Shown here: positions 48,488 to 60,470 of the stretch, in pieces
How the letters are laid out: every line of letters starts with the position of its first letter
Numbering within the stretch: the first letter of the stretch is position 1
Origin: Lagopus muta
Taxonomy: Eukaryota; Chordata; Aves; Galliformes; Phasianidae
Assembly (NCBI RefSeq): GCF_023343835.1
Contig: NC_064438.1
Coordinates: 59,358,578 to 59,422,577 of the forward strand
Direction: 5' to 3'
DNA: 64,000 nucleotides
The notes under the pieces: model-generated
Database searches by the model: none
Told to the model about the DNA's origin: nothing
The model's input: only the letters and a program-made list of their open reading frames with translations
Translations under genes and position numbers: made by a program

Positions 48488-51400
48488 AACAGAACAACCA
48501 AGTCACTGGGAAAACAACCCAGTACACAGGATGCTGGATGGGCAGGATCATAAGCAGCCCAGTGCCTTCAGAGCCTGTGGTGGTAAGAAACCCTTACTCA
48601 CTGGACCATTCCTGGAAATCTGGAGCTGTTTCTGTTGTTTCTAACATGCCAAGCATGGCTGAGACTTCCTGGAACAAGAGGAAAGAGTGCATGTTTGGAG
48701 AACAAGGAGTGCTTCCCTCCTTCCATATATACATACAAATAGCTTGTGACACTGAAAAAGGCAATTCAAGAGTAGAATTGAAGATATATAAACCCTTTTA
48801 ATCTTAGCAGGAAAAATTGCATCATGGAGAATGAACGAGCATTTTTTCCATAGCAAGAGCTTCTATTTTATTTACATATTTTGGTTTAAATGAGAAACTT
48901 GTTGCTTTCTTATTTTGAGACAAGATGCAGAATTCAGAGTTATCATGGGGATCAGAAGCATGGCTAAAATTCAGCACAAAAATGCAGATTTTTTTTTTCC
49001 CCACTGTGAGAACTTTGCACATCCCAGCACTTCACTGGAGGCTGCTAACCCTGCAGACAGTCCCACAGCCAGAGTAGCACCAGCTCCTCATCTGCTGGGA
49101 GGGCACTTCAAAAGCTCTCAGATATGGTACTGGGTGCTGGGTACAAGCAGCCAAAGAGCAACCATCCCCACCTTCAGGACCTTTGCACCCTGCACAGGGG
49201 GCCAAGGCACTCTGGGGTTCTTCTCTCCGCTCATTGCTTCCCTGACTGCTGGAGAAGCCAAGGAGAGTCACGGGGAGCCACATGGAACAACTCACTACAG
49301 CACCTCTCCAGCCTGTGTGCATCAAATCCTGCAAGCTGAACCCAGCTCTCTTCTATAGGGCTAACAGTGCACTCAAGAGTAAGGCTCTGTGCAGGCAGAA
49401 TGTGAAGTCAGGTAGTCAAATAGAAGAAGAAGGACCATCCAGGATTAGCACGAAAGAAACTGAGTTGGGGCAACCGGGATCCACATGAGAACCAGCAGAG
49501 TCAGACCTGACACATCCAGTCCAGTGTGGTTACAAGAGAGGGAGAAGAGGCCAGAGAAGTCTCATTTTTCATCTCACAGGTTTTATAGGATTTTAGGCAA
49601 TATCCATGGGATTTTACTGAGCAGAAAAAATTTTTACATCTGATTGCCACAGTTAGAGAGTGTTCTGCTCATATCTCATCAGACCTCTGTGTTGAGAAGT
49701 CTGATCACTTCCTGCAAGCAGATGAACTTCAGTGAAGTGAGAGTACAAATGAGAAAGAACAAACATGGCTGCTAATGGCCAATGGAGCCAGGAGTCTTAG
49801 CAGTAACCAAAGAGAAGCACTGCGAGCAGTGCAGGAAAGTGACGCACCCCTCTCAATATTATAGATCAGCTTTTACTGAACGCAGCAGAGCCGTCTCTAG
49901 CTTTAACTCCGCTGCTTTCTGCAGGGCTGTCACTACTTTAAGCAAAAGCGTATCTTCCAGTGAAGGTGAATAAGGTTCACAAAGAAAGTGCAACTCCAAA
50001 GGAAAGGCTGGGCAGACGCTTGCTCAGCAGCGCTGCTTGGCCCTTGGGTGCAGGACTCACCAGGCCTAGCATGTCTGGCAAACACGGTTCAGCAGACTGC
50101 TGAAGGAAAGCAAAGCTGCCCACTCCACGTTCTGTTGTGCTGTAGATATAGAAAAAGGAGCATGTAAAGTAAGATTGCTATCAGCTAATTTCCCACTGGT
50201 GCTTTTTTCTTTATAGAGAGAAAACCGTCTCCAGAGAAGGGAGAAAGAATGTTTAAGTACTGACATAACATGGAGAACAGTGGGATGATAATACGTTTTC
50301 AGAAACACTCTTAATGGAAGGCTCCATCACAATCAGACATTGCTTCTAACAAACAGCTGGGCAGAGTGCATTTCTCTCAGTCCTGAGGTATGAGCACGCA
50401 GAGCAGGCACAACAAAACAAATTTCTCTAAATCCATAGTCAGACTACGTTCCAAGGCTGCATCTGGCCTGCGGATTGTGTATTTGTTGTTCCCAATCCGT
50501 GCTTTATTTAATTTCACTTTACCTTGTATTGTATTGCTTCCGTTTCTGTAAGATATCCCAGATTTTAAAATATCATGTTTGCGTCCCTTCGTTCTGGTGT
50601 GAGAAGAAGCTGGAACTGGACAATCTCCTCTCACTGAATGAGGCTCATTTAACATCACAACATATTTCACTTCTCCCTATATGCTGCACACCCACAGCGT
50701 TACACAGCTTTTTTTTTCCCCCCCTCTGAGAGAGCACCCCCAACTCACAGCCTCCACACCTGTTTCAGCTGCTGTATCCAGACTAATCAGAACATGCTCC
50801 ACAGAAGCTAAGAGAGCGGTCAAGCATCCTGTTTGCTGATTTATACATCACACAGCCTAGCTTTGTGGAAGCAACGTTGAAGAAATATAATCGATTTATT
50901 CGCTCTGTGACAGCTGTGTAAACCACAGAAAGGAATGTGACAAACAAAGGCATCAGTTGTGCTGTGCAGGGAGTGAATACATTACACTCCCAATTACCAG
51001 TGTAGCTGCTACATACCTCAAATAGGCTGGTACTGAACCACAGAGCCATTGTCGGCACCACTGAGCATCCCCAGCAAGGTACTGGTTGTGAGCATGTCCT
51101 CCGAGGACAGGCCCCAGATGAGGCAGGAACTGACAGCCACTCCTGAGCCCAGAAAGTGCTACCAGGGATGGGGCTGGCACCAGAAGCAGTAAAGGAGAAC
51201 AAGCAGTGAACAGAACAAGAATAAAGCAGTGGCAGGAGAACAGGAGCTACAGTGCTCATCACTTCTGGAGCAGTTCGGGCTGATGTAGGAAGAAACCTTT
51301 CCTCTGCCCTAGGCTGTGGGATCTACATCCCGAAGGGTGCTGAGAGCTGATGGGGTAAAGCCCTGAGAACCTGATCTGAGTCCAAAGCTGACCGCACGCC

Positions 51401-51902
51401 AACCATGGGCTGGGACACCAGCGGTCCATTCCCAGCCCTGGATCCCGTGATCCTGACATCTAAGATACTCTTGTAGCATTTAATCTGATAGGACCCACAT
51501 ATAAAGCGATTGAGGCAGCTTTTGCTCATTGAGAGACGTACTGTGGCATTCAGCAGCCCTGAAAAATCTTGGCTTCTGCCTAGCAAACGCTAAGGGCCTC
51601 TGAGCTGCTGATCTGATAGTAAAGTTAAAAAGTTAAAGCATAGTGCCACTTAACCTCGCTGCGAGTGAGTAGGCTTCACACAGCTCAGGAATCACGACCT
51701 GCATTGCAGACCTCAGCAGCAACAGACCTTGGTGCTCTGTTGTGAGCCCCATGACTGCAGTGCAGAGGCACCACGTGCCTGGGGCACCCGGCTGCTGCAG
51801 CAAGAACCCTGACCTGCCAGCAGCCACAACTCTCCTGAACCCCTCTTCGTACTGCACTGTGTGCCTCCAGCTGGGACCCACAGCTCAGAAACGGGGGCCA
51901 AG
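48488..51902. other. No supported gene
   Basis: No exon, RNA gene or repeat recognised apart from short T runs (48,989-48,998; 50,710-50,724). Confidence 0.5.
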
Positions 51903-51985
51903 AAATGACAGAGCCATATGGATTAGAAGGGACCTCAAGACATTCCCACTCCAACCCCTCCTCATACAGGCCAGCAAAAGTTCTG
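51903..51985 (-). repeat. CR1 LINE tail, decayed
   Basis: GGATTAGAAGGGACCTCAAG followed by CCACTCCAACCCCTCCTCAT matches the region inside a CR1 tail, minus orientation. The terminal octamers are degenerate. Confidence 0.7.
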
Positions 51986-53509
51986 CTCCCAAAGTTTTCA
52001 TTTGATGCGGGGAGCTGAGGAGTGGGGGGAGCCTGGGCAGCATTTCTGGAGACAAGCAGCGTATTGGAGCTGCTCACGGCCTAAGAGAACCTTAGAGAGA
52101 CTGAAGCTATGCAGACTCCTAGCTTCTCATTTCATAACCCATTAACTTTACAGACGCTGTCCAGACTGCCTGCTCCACATGGAAGGTCTCTGATTATCTT
52201 TCCAGGTAAATTAATGCCTGACATATTTTGTTATTAGATTTTGAAGGGCCTAATAAATAAATTTACTAGGCAATTTCTTCATTCAGTATTGCAGTTTAAA
52301 CCAATAGACAACAGCAGAGAACTGGTTCACTGAAGCTTTCTCATTGCCACACAGCTGGTGTCACGACGTCAGTCATCCCTGAACAGTGCCCAGCAAACCT
52401 TCTTGGCCACCTCGCAGCACACAAACAACTCCTGCACACTGCTGCCTTTGTGCACAGGCTGCAGCAGCCTCTGTGCAGCTGAGCAAAGGCTCAGAACTTC
52501 TGTCCACTCGTACATCAAAGCCTGAATTCCCGTTAGCTGTTGAAAACTATTCAATAATTGTTCTTAAAATACTTCTTAGTTCAAAAGTAGATGAAGCAGA
52601 TTATTTTAGATGTCAGGGAAGACATTTCCTTATTCCCAGTGGAGATGTTATTTGTGCCTTCTAAACACCAAAGCTATTACAATAAACAATTCCATGCAAA
52701 TAGGAGGTATTTATAAGCACAGAGGCACTCATGGGAATGAAATTATGAACACAGTTTCTTATTCCTACTCTTAAAATAGTCCCTATTTGACGCAGATTAA
52801 CATTCTCCCTTGAACTATTCCTGTCCCTGCTCCCATCCTAGCACAGGTCAGGAGAGGCAGCCCCAGGCCTCATGCCCAGCCCCTGCCTGCACAGCTGGGC
52901 TGCAACCACCACTGCATCACCAGCTGCTCCACGCTGCAACCAAAGCTGCTGCCCCAGTGTGCTCACCATGCTTATCACACATTAACAAGCCAAGAGAAGC
53001 CGATGAACCTGTGTTCTTGGCCAGTCTCACAGTGATCTCACACCAGTCTCAAGTAGTAGCAGCCATAAATTATTCATTTTCAGCAATATCACATACAGGA
53101 CTCCATCTGCACTGCTCTATGCCGTGGCTGTTACTGTATTCCATAAATGCCAGAATCTACAAAATTTGGTATTAGCCTCACATATCTGTGAGAAAGATAC
53201 CAAAAAAACAACACAAAGGATGATTTCTAACTCAGAAGCTATGATTTTGAAGGATGTAAGTTTTAATGTGCCATTGAAAGCTGTTAACAAAACTGAACCC
53301 TTACAAATACATCATTAAAATGCACCAGGAAGAGATACTTCTAGCCAACGATTCCATTTGATTGCTTTGAATTTGGTTCTGGGTGGGGTTTTTTGGAGGC
53401 AGAAACAGTAAAAGAGAGAAGGAATATTTAGATGAAACACCTCGATAACCCATGAGACTACATTTGGAAAAAAAAAAACAAAACAAGAGGTACTTTTGAA
53501 AGAGTGACC
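51986..53509. other. No supported gene
   Basis: AT-leaning, nothing recognised. It would include the 3' UTR if the minus-strand exon at 53,510 is real. A clear AATAAA close after that stop codon is not seen. Confidence 0.45.
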
Positions 53510-53776
53510 TTACAGCAAAGGTGCCAGTAGCAGAGCTACTTCCCAGGCAACCAGCACTGCACTGCTCCCAGCTCGGCCCTGAGCAACAATTGGCACAAGC
53601 AGGTCAGCAGCAGGACAGGGGATACCCGCACTGCAGGGATCAGGCTCCCAGCTGAGGGCAGCCTTCCATCCCTCTGAGATGGTTTTCAATTGGGCATCCG
53701 TATCTGCACTGCAGAACATGTGCTCAGCTTTGAAGTCGACGGAACAGGATGACGTTTTCTGCAGCACAGCCACGGC
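53510..53776 (-). CDS. Candidate terminal coding exon with GPI-anchor-like C-terminus
   Basis: On minus, a good acceptor (TTATGCTCATTTTTAG) is followed by 88 codons to TAA at 53,510-53,512. The frame is rich in CTG, GTG, CAG and GCC codons, more like bird coding sequence than its AT-leaning surroundings. The protein starts AVAVLQKTSSCSVDFKAEH, has five cysteines, and ends in a small-residue stretch (AQGRAGSSA) followed by a hydrophobic tail (VLVAWEVALLLAPLL). That is the pattern of a GPI-attachment signal. It begins in phase 0, matching the candidate exon upstream at 54,254-54,315. No family recognised. It could still be a chance frame in an intron. Confidence 0.35.
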   Translation of the reverse strand, partial: AVAVLQKTSSCSVDFKAEHMFCSADTDAQLKTISEGWKAALSWEPDPCSAGIPCPAADLLVPIVAQGRAGSSAVLVAWEVALLLAPLL

Positions 53777-54253
53777 CTAAAAATGAGCATAATGTAATAA
53801 CCACACGATCTTTGTTCCTTAAGGCTTTTGGTGCTCTCAAAATCATGTTACTCACAAATAAAAGCACAGGTGACAACATCAACTTCCCAAATTGAATGAG
53901 CTCTGAACATAAATAGAAGTTGGAGGACACAAATACATCGTGATATCTAAGGACATTCTGTACAGGCAAAACAGCCACATTCCTGGGACTTGGCCATGAA
54001 ATTGCTTTTACATGGTCAGCTACAGCTTTGTATTCAGAGATGGAACAACTGGACATTGTATTTCATCATGCTGCAGTGGCAGTGGACAAGCTGTTCTCCC
54101 TCACTGTATGCTCAGACCTTTCTACTACCACAGTGTTCTTCAATCTGCTCTTCTCTGCTCGCCTTGCTGCCCCAGCACCCTGCCACCCTGGAGCTGTGTG
54201 AGAAATACTCCTTGGAGACAGTTAATAGAAAACAAAGTGCTCTCCAGCCTCAC

Positions 54254-54315
54254 CTTCAACTTGTCAGCTCTTCCCTCTGGAAAGGGCACAGTATCTCCTG
54301 GCTGCAGGGATGCTC
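54254..54315 (-). CDS. Candidate internal coding exon upstream of the GPI-like exon
   Basis: On minus, acceptor GGTGGCCCTTTGATGCAG and a strong donor (TTGAAG followed by GTGAGG) bracket 62 bp reading ASLQPGDTVPFPEGRADKLK, ending in phase 0. It would join in frame to the exon at 53,776 across a roughly 480 bp intron. The acceptor is only moderate and no further upstream exon of the needed phase was found. Confidence 0.25.
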
Positions 54316-55451
54316 CTGCATCAAAGGGCCACCTTAACACCCAGAGCCCCAGAAAAAGGCTTGGAAGGGTCTGGCACACTGCACCCCATATGGGTGTTCT
54401 TCCAGGGGCAGAGAGGTGGCTTGGCTGGTGATGGCACTGCCAGGTTAAAGCTCACTGGCCTTACATTGCACCCGGTTACCCTCCTGGGGTTCAGGAGGGC
54501 CACCCCATCTCTGCCAAGTGGTTTTCCCCATTTATCTGAGCTTGAACTCTTGTATCAACAAAACAGCATTAAAGCAGAAGACCTAAACTGCTTGCGCAGG
54601 GATCCACGAAGAAACAACACTGGTTATCAGAAAGACACAAATGCTCTGAAGCATGTGTGCAGAATGCTAGCAAATGTTTTAATAAGGTATTAGTGGTTGA
54701 CTTAAAAGGCACTGTGCTAATCTACACACAGCAAGACCGACGTGTCTACTTACAACATGGGATTCCATGCTCCTAATGGTCCTGTAATTTTCAGCTAAAG
54801 CCTGTTTCCAGAGGATTATCAATTGTCTCTCATAGGCATTATTTGTAGAAAATTCTCAGGAACACTATGCATATTTTAGCAGAGCCTGAATTATGCAGAG
54901 AACATGCCTTGTTTTCACATTGATAGGAGTAACTGGCCTATAAGCACGTGTCACTTGAGAAATTGTGTGTACAGGTTTTAAATTGTGGATCATCACATCA
55001 GTATCCTCCATGAGCCTCAAATGCTTGTAAACATTTTATTTAGTAATGACTCTGGCTTTAATATAAATGTTCTTCCTGAAGCCTATTCTAGGAAGAACAG
55101 AACAGGAATTCTCATAATAAAAATGAATTGTAGGTAAATCATATCCTTAAATTTTATGTACTATTTCATAATTTAAATTCTATGAATCATACATCACATT
55201 AAGCAAATTAAGAAAATACAGAGAATACACAAAGTCCAGCACTTGTAGTTACAGCCTGTGAAAGTTTAACAGCTCTCTCCTTTTTTCCCTAAGGTAGTAA
55301 ACAACCATAAAAGCACTGGTTGGAAGGGCTACCAGTCTGTGCAGCTGCTCACACAAGGGCAGTTTTGAGCTCTCAAACAGGTCTGACAAGGCACTGCCCA
55401 GGCTCCAGGCATTCAGACTGACCCCTGTCTCCAGCTCTTCTGATGAAGGGT
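54316..55451. other. No supported gene
   Basis: AT-rich, especially 54,840-55,240. Nothing recognised. Confidence 0.5.
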
Positions 55452-55925
55452 TGGAATCGCAGAACCATTTAGGTTGGAAAAGACCTTCAGGATCATCGAG
55501 TCCAATCATTAACCTGACCTACTGGGTTCCATTACTAAACAACTCCTACTGCCATGTCCACGTCTCTTAGATGTCCTTGGCGACAGGGACTCCAACCCTT
55601 CCTGGCGCAGCCCATCTCAATGGTTGAATATCCTCTTTGAAGAAATTATTCCAAACACCCACAACAAAAAATCCCCAGTGCAGCATGAGCACCTTCTCTC
55701 ACACTCTCTCGTCACCTGAGAAAAGCAACTGCCACTCTCCTCACCGTAACTTCCTTTCAGATAATTGCAGGTCTCCCCTCAGCCTCATGGAATCACCGAA
55801 TACCCCGAGTTAGAAGGGACTGAAAGGATCACCGTGGTCAACATCTTTTCTCCAGACCAGACATCCCCAGTTCCCTCAGACACTCCTCCTCCACAGGCAC
55901 CCCATCCATCAGCCAGCTCCCAGCT
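55452..55925 (-). repeat. CR1 LINE, old copy interrupted by a younger CR1 tail
   Basis: A minus-oriented CR1 starts at ATCGCAGAACCATTTAGGTT and runs to GTCTCCCCTCAGCCTC (ends 55,786). It resumes at 55,845 with CTTTTCTCCAGACCAG and CCCCAGTTCCCTCAGACACT. The two halves join into the normal CR1 order (CAGCCTC then CTTTTCTCC) when the intervening 58 bp are removed. The right end is indistinct past about 55,900. Confidence 0.85.
55787..55844 (-). mobile_element. 58-bp CR1 tail nested in an older CR1
   Basis: ATGGAATCACCGAATACCCC followed by GAGTTAGAAGGGACTGAAAG and ATCACCGTGGTCAACAT is itself a CR1 3' tail in the same orientation as its host. The host appears continuous across it without a clear target duplication, as is usual for CR1. 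Confidence 0.8.
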
Positions 55926-56079
55926 CCGTACAGCCCAGCCCCGCACAGCCGCTCCGGCCGCCCGCCTCTGGGGGCTGCCCGTTTCCGCATTGCTCACGCA
56001 GACGCTTCGCCTGTAGACCCGGGAAATGTCTCCGTTCCAAATAACACAGGCATTTCACAGCCCATTTATGGAATATCTT

Positions 56080-56190
56080 CACAGAATCAAAGAATGGTTT
56101 GAGTCAGAAAGGACCGTTAACGTGCAACTCCCTGCAGTAAACAGGGGCATCTACAGCGCGGTCAGGAGCTCGGAGGCACTCATCCTGAAG
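56080..56190 (-). repeat. CR1 LINE fragment, 3' end
   Basis: CACAGAATCAAAGAATGGTT, GAGTCAGAAAGGACCGTTAA, then AACAGGGGCATCTACAGC: minus-oriented CR1 tail of the same wording as the copies at 7.35 and 58.25 kb. Confidence 0.8.
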
Positions 56191-56369
56191 CTGTGCGCTG
56201 CTGAAGCACGGACCCAGGACACAGAAGCAGCCCCTGCAGAATGGGATCACAAGACACGTTACGGGCACGTAAAACCATTTCGGGGCACGCAGGTAGGTGA
56301 GTCAGAAGCAACTTGCCCAGAAGCAGGCGATCCGTGTTAAGATACACAGGCTAATGCCCTTGGTACAGC

Positions 56370-56535
56370 TGTGCCGAGCGCAGGAGCCAAACCAGCCGCC
56401 CTCCCGGCGGTGAGCTGAGCGGAGCCCCGCGCTGAGCGGCGGGATTTTCTCCATTGAAAGCTCCGGAGCTGCTGCGTTCCACGAGCGCCCTCTGCTGGCA
56501 CCGCTGCGCATTGCCCAGGCGGCTCCGGCTCCGCT
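56370..56535. promoter_or_regulatory. Small isolated CpG-rich patch
   Basis: About 165 bp with many CpGs (CCGCCCTCCCGGCGG, GCCCCGCGCTGAGCGGCGGG) in AT-leaning surroundings. It contains the CTCF-like motif and a possible plus donor (GGCG followed by GTGAGC, about 56,409). A minus-strand ATG with frame MEKIPPLSAGLRSAHRREGG lies in it, but its start context is weak. It could be a boundary element, enhancer or minor promoter. Confidence 0.45.
56485..56498 (-). promoter_or_regulatory. CTCF-like binding motif
   Basis: On minus the sequence is CCAGCAGAGGGCGC, which fits the well-known CTCF core CCASYAGRKGGCRS at nearly every position. It lies inside a CpG-rich patch, so its occupancy could depend on methylation. 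Confidence 0.6.
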
Positions 56536-58243
56536 CAAGGGCAGGCTGTTGTGAACCCTCGATAGACATCTCTATTGGTTGGATTATCACAGCTGCGATG
56601 CCATTAAGAGGCATCTTGTCATCCAGCTGAACGTCTGTTATCCAAAAGGTAACTCTCAGGGCACTGGGAAATCTCATCCAGTTTAAATTTAAAACACACT
56701 TCCACATGCCTTTTATCTGCAGAAGAAATCAATTTAGAAGGCTAGAGAAAAATCTAGAGAAACTCTTTTGTTATGCCAAGAAACTAAAATCCATTTTGGT
56801 AGCCCCTGTTTCAAAGACTTCCAAGAGCTGAATATTGTGGAATATTACTGCCTTGGAATGGGAAGACTTACATTCAGAAAGCCTCCAAGTTACTGCACAA
56901 GGAATACATCAGTTAGAGGATTTCCTGTGGCAGGTGGGCTCTTAGATACACAACTTTCAGGCAAAAAATACCAGGAGGAAGTGTCACTGAGATGCATACA
57001 GACAGCCAGAATAATAACGCTTTCTGTAACAGAAGAAAAACTGCTGTAGAAGACAGGTAGAATAGTGAAAGAATGTTCTTGTCAGTGGATTTGAACAAAT
57101 TCCACTGGATCAGGCTCAACAAATTTGTTAACTCATTTCTGTTTCTGTATGGAACATCCCAAAAGATGTATCCAAAGCCAGAATTATCTTTTGAACACTA
57201 GCTAGTAAGCAGCAAAACTACTGCATTTATCTTACTGCAGACACGGATGCAGCACAAGTCAGCATTGTGCTGTACACAGTCAGGAGATTCTACACTTCAT
57301 TTCCAGCTTTTCCCTGGAAGTGTCCCCACAGATGCCCAGGGAATGCCACACTCATAACATCAGCCATTATCCCATTCTCCTCTTCCCAGCATAACTCAAA
57401 ACTAGGCCTGGCTTGGTTTCCCCTGCATTCAAATAGAAGCACTGCCTGAGCAGCGCAGTTGAGGCTGTAGTCCATGATCCCCCACCCCCTCCTGCACATA
57501 AATGACAATGTCTGCTCAGATGAATGGAACCCATTCACCACTGAAAGGAGCTTCCCCCTTTGCCCAGCTGCCTCGGGAGCATCTGTATGTGAAACTCCGT
57601 GCCAGAGTAACTTCATCTCACTTTATAGCGAACCTGTTCTGAGACAGATGGCACATGGAGGACGTGCTGCACTGCGCCCACAAAAATCCACAGCAGATTA
57701 ATGACCTTTCTCACATTATGGGTACATCCCCATTTTCAGGTGTCAGGTAGATGATGCCTGAAGTTTTGTTGCTCTAAAAATCCAAATCTACTTTATTTCC
57801 TTACATGTTATTTCTGGCAAAATGTGTAATTTATGTCTTCCAAGCCAACTAAACAGCAGTGTATTGACAGCCAGCCAAACAAATGTGCTGGAAAGCAGAT
57901 GCAAACAGACACATCCTTAATATATCTGAAGTTAGGAAGAAAGAGGTCAAGCAAAGCCAACTGTTGCACAAGGTATGCTTTGTATTTAGTTCAGAAAAAG
58001 CTATGAGGAAGTTTTACTGTCACTTTCTTCATTAACTGTAATCTCCTGGGCTTCCTGAGGAGAAATGTGAAGGTCCATAAAAGATAAGGTAAGAGCTCGC
58101 TCCTTCAGTCTTCCTGACTCCAGAGGAAAAGTAGAACATACCAAGAGACCTTGTGAGGAAAAAAATAACCGGCTGGGATTTCAGTGACAATTCTCAAATG
58201 TACCTCAGGTTCAGCATCCTGGGCATTACTCAGATGGAATCCC
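56536..58243. other. No supported gene
   Basis: Nothing recognised on either strand. Confidence 0.5.
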
Positions 58244-58345
58244 AATTTAGGCAGATCACAAATCATCTGAGCTGGAAGGGACCTTTAAAGTCCATCTGGT
58301 CCAACTCCTCTGCAGTGAGCAGGGACACCTGCAGCTCAGTCAGAT
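58244..58345 (-). repeat. CR1 LINE fragment, 3' end
   Basis: ATCACAAATCATCTGAGCTG, GAAGGGACCTTTAAAGTCCA, CAGTGAGCAGGGACACCTGC: minus-oriented CR1 tail. The following 180 bp (to about 58,520) may be more of the element but is too decayed to assign. Confidence 0.85.
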
Positions 58346-60179
58346 TGATGGGCACTGCAAGAGCAACAGCCTAAGCAGAGGCCATCTGCAGAAGCACCAT
58401 CCCAGCAGAGCCAGAGTAAAACCATGCAAGACCTCCAGCTCCAGCCTATGTCTGCCCTCTTGTCCTGAGAGAGGGCCAGCAAGACAGAGACCTTCACAGG
58501 CATCAGCTGCCTGTCACAAATCAAACTTGCTCCCAAGCAAAGTATTCTAAATCTCTTAAAGTATTACTAAACAAAAATCCATCAGCACTTCATTATATAT
58601 TATTTTCAGTAGAAGATGTTTTCCAATTTGACTTATAAACTCACCAGAAAACCAACGACATTGTTTTTCTCAAAGAGAGAATTATACCTAACACATTTGT
58701 ATTATAAACAAAACTAGCTGATTGCTTGGAAATTGTGTTCTAGAATCATCTTCCAATATTGCTTGTGTTACTTTTTTTTTTTTTTTGCTCAGCTACACAA
58801 ATGCAGATGCTATTTTAAGGGCTTCCCTTCCTGCTTTTCTTGTCCCCATGAACAAACTACAAATACTTGTTAATTTAATGAAACTGCAGAGCATGCTGCC
58901 CTCAAAACATTGCAGCAGATAACATTTCAAGTGGTCACTATTGATTTTTGCTTGCAGTTACCTCTGGAAACACCTGCAGAAGTACTGCTTATCAACAGGC
59001 TTTTGTGGGAATATATGATTTATACACTGGACTAGAAGAATAAGGTTAGAGCAATTCCAGAAAGCCAACAGAAAATCTAATAAGCATTACATGAGGACAG
59101 GATTAATTCAGTAGAGGACCATTCGTAACATGCAGCTTTAGAATTGCAGGTTAAGGAAAAACAGGAATAAAACCAAATTCAACTTCTTCACCGAGATCCT
59201 TACACACAACCCACAACAATTATTCCACCTGAGAAAATTCAGCAGGACCTCCAAGTGCAGAATGAACTGGGGCAGCCCTGCAACTGCTGTTGCTTTGCTG
59301 CAGCTCTGTTAACTCACAAGAAACTGGTCTTGCTGACAGCTCACTGAACAGGTGGGACTGAATAAAAGAACTCTGCTTAAAAATTAAAGAAACAGCATTA
59401 ATCAGTTGTAGAATACTTACATTTTTGCATTTCAAAGACTTACTTTCCTGTGTCATAATTACTTTCATCTCCTTACTGGTATATGATATTCTTCGTGCTC
59501 TATTGTCTCCAGTGATCCTTTAAAGAATTGAAAAAACATTTCCTTATTAGAAACTACAGTTTAGGTCCTCCATTACTTTCATACTACATCCTGCTGAACA
59601 CTCACCTGCAACATCCAGCACCACCCACCAACACATCCAGCCATCAGCTAAAAGCCGCCCCAGCACTGAGGGAACTTCAGCAGTAGACCTGGCTTTTAAG
59701 TGATCACAGCTGTATCTTAATTAGAGCTTCAGGTGTTCTACCATGGCCCTTTGCCCATGAAAGCTTCTTGCTGAGCACTGCAGTCGTCTTGTAACAAACA
59801 CAGACTTGCCCTACATTGAGGGGGAAGGGACAAGCAAAATCCTGCTGTCTCCTACAGCATCACATAGAGACAATCCACAACAAAACCTTCTGCCACCACA
59901 CAGCCAAGGTAGAGAGCAATACAGCACCAGGCTAAACACATTGACCTTCCTAGTGCAAAGTCACCACAGTTTTAGTAAGGAAAATGCTAGACTATAAAGC
60001 TGCTGACAACAGCAAAACCATGCTCTAAATACCTAGTCTAGTACTACCTACCTCCTTCATTAAGCCAAGAAATGTTCATTACTTGAATCAAGAGAAAGAC
60101 AAGACCACTTCATTGGAACAGCAGAGAGAGCTGATGCAACGCTACAGTGGGATGGAAAATAGTACAATAACAGCAGGGT
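58346..60179. other. No supported gene
   Basis: AT-leaning; a T run at about 58,772-58,788. Nothing else recognised. Confidence 0.5.
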
Positions 60180-60470
60180 GGCAAAGCCTTACGCTATAGC
60201 AAATGAGAACAAGCCCAAATCCAACAGCCACAGAAGCAAAAAAAAAAGCTGCTTACCTTTAGAAGGCTTCAGGTAAGCAGGAACCTCCATCAAAATCCTG
60301 TCCCTGCCACTGCCAACCTTAAATGAGGTCTGGGAAGGGGAGGATCCTGGCTCCAGCCCTTCCATCATTCAGGTACATTGCATGCACCTGAGCTCCCCTG
60401 GGCTGGCCCTGCCTTCCCAACAGGTGTTCCATCATTGCTTCAGGCTGTGACAGCATTTCTGCTACAGCTG
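60180..60470 (-). mobile_element. LTR-like dispersed repeat, copy B
   Basis: The complement matches copy A at 16 kb closely. It shows GCCTGAAGCAATGATGGAAC, then GGGGAGCTCAGGTGCATGCA, ATGGAAGGGCTGGAGCCAGG and the ATTTAAG box (60,318-60,324 complement). A donor, AAAG followed by GTAAGCAG, lies near 60,256, 68 bp downstream. Similarity continues more weakly beyond the donor. Several A/B blocks of about 20 bp are identical, so these copies are closer to each other than to copy C. Confidence 0.65.
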
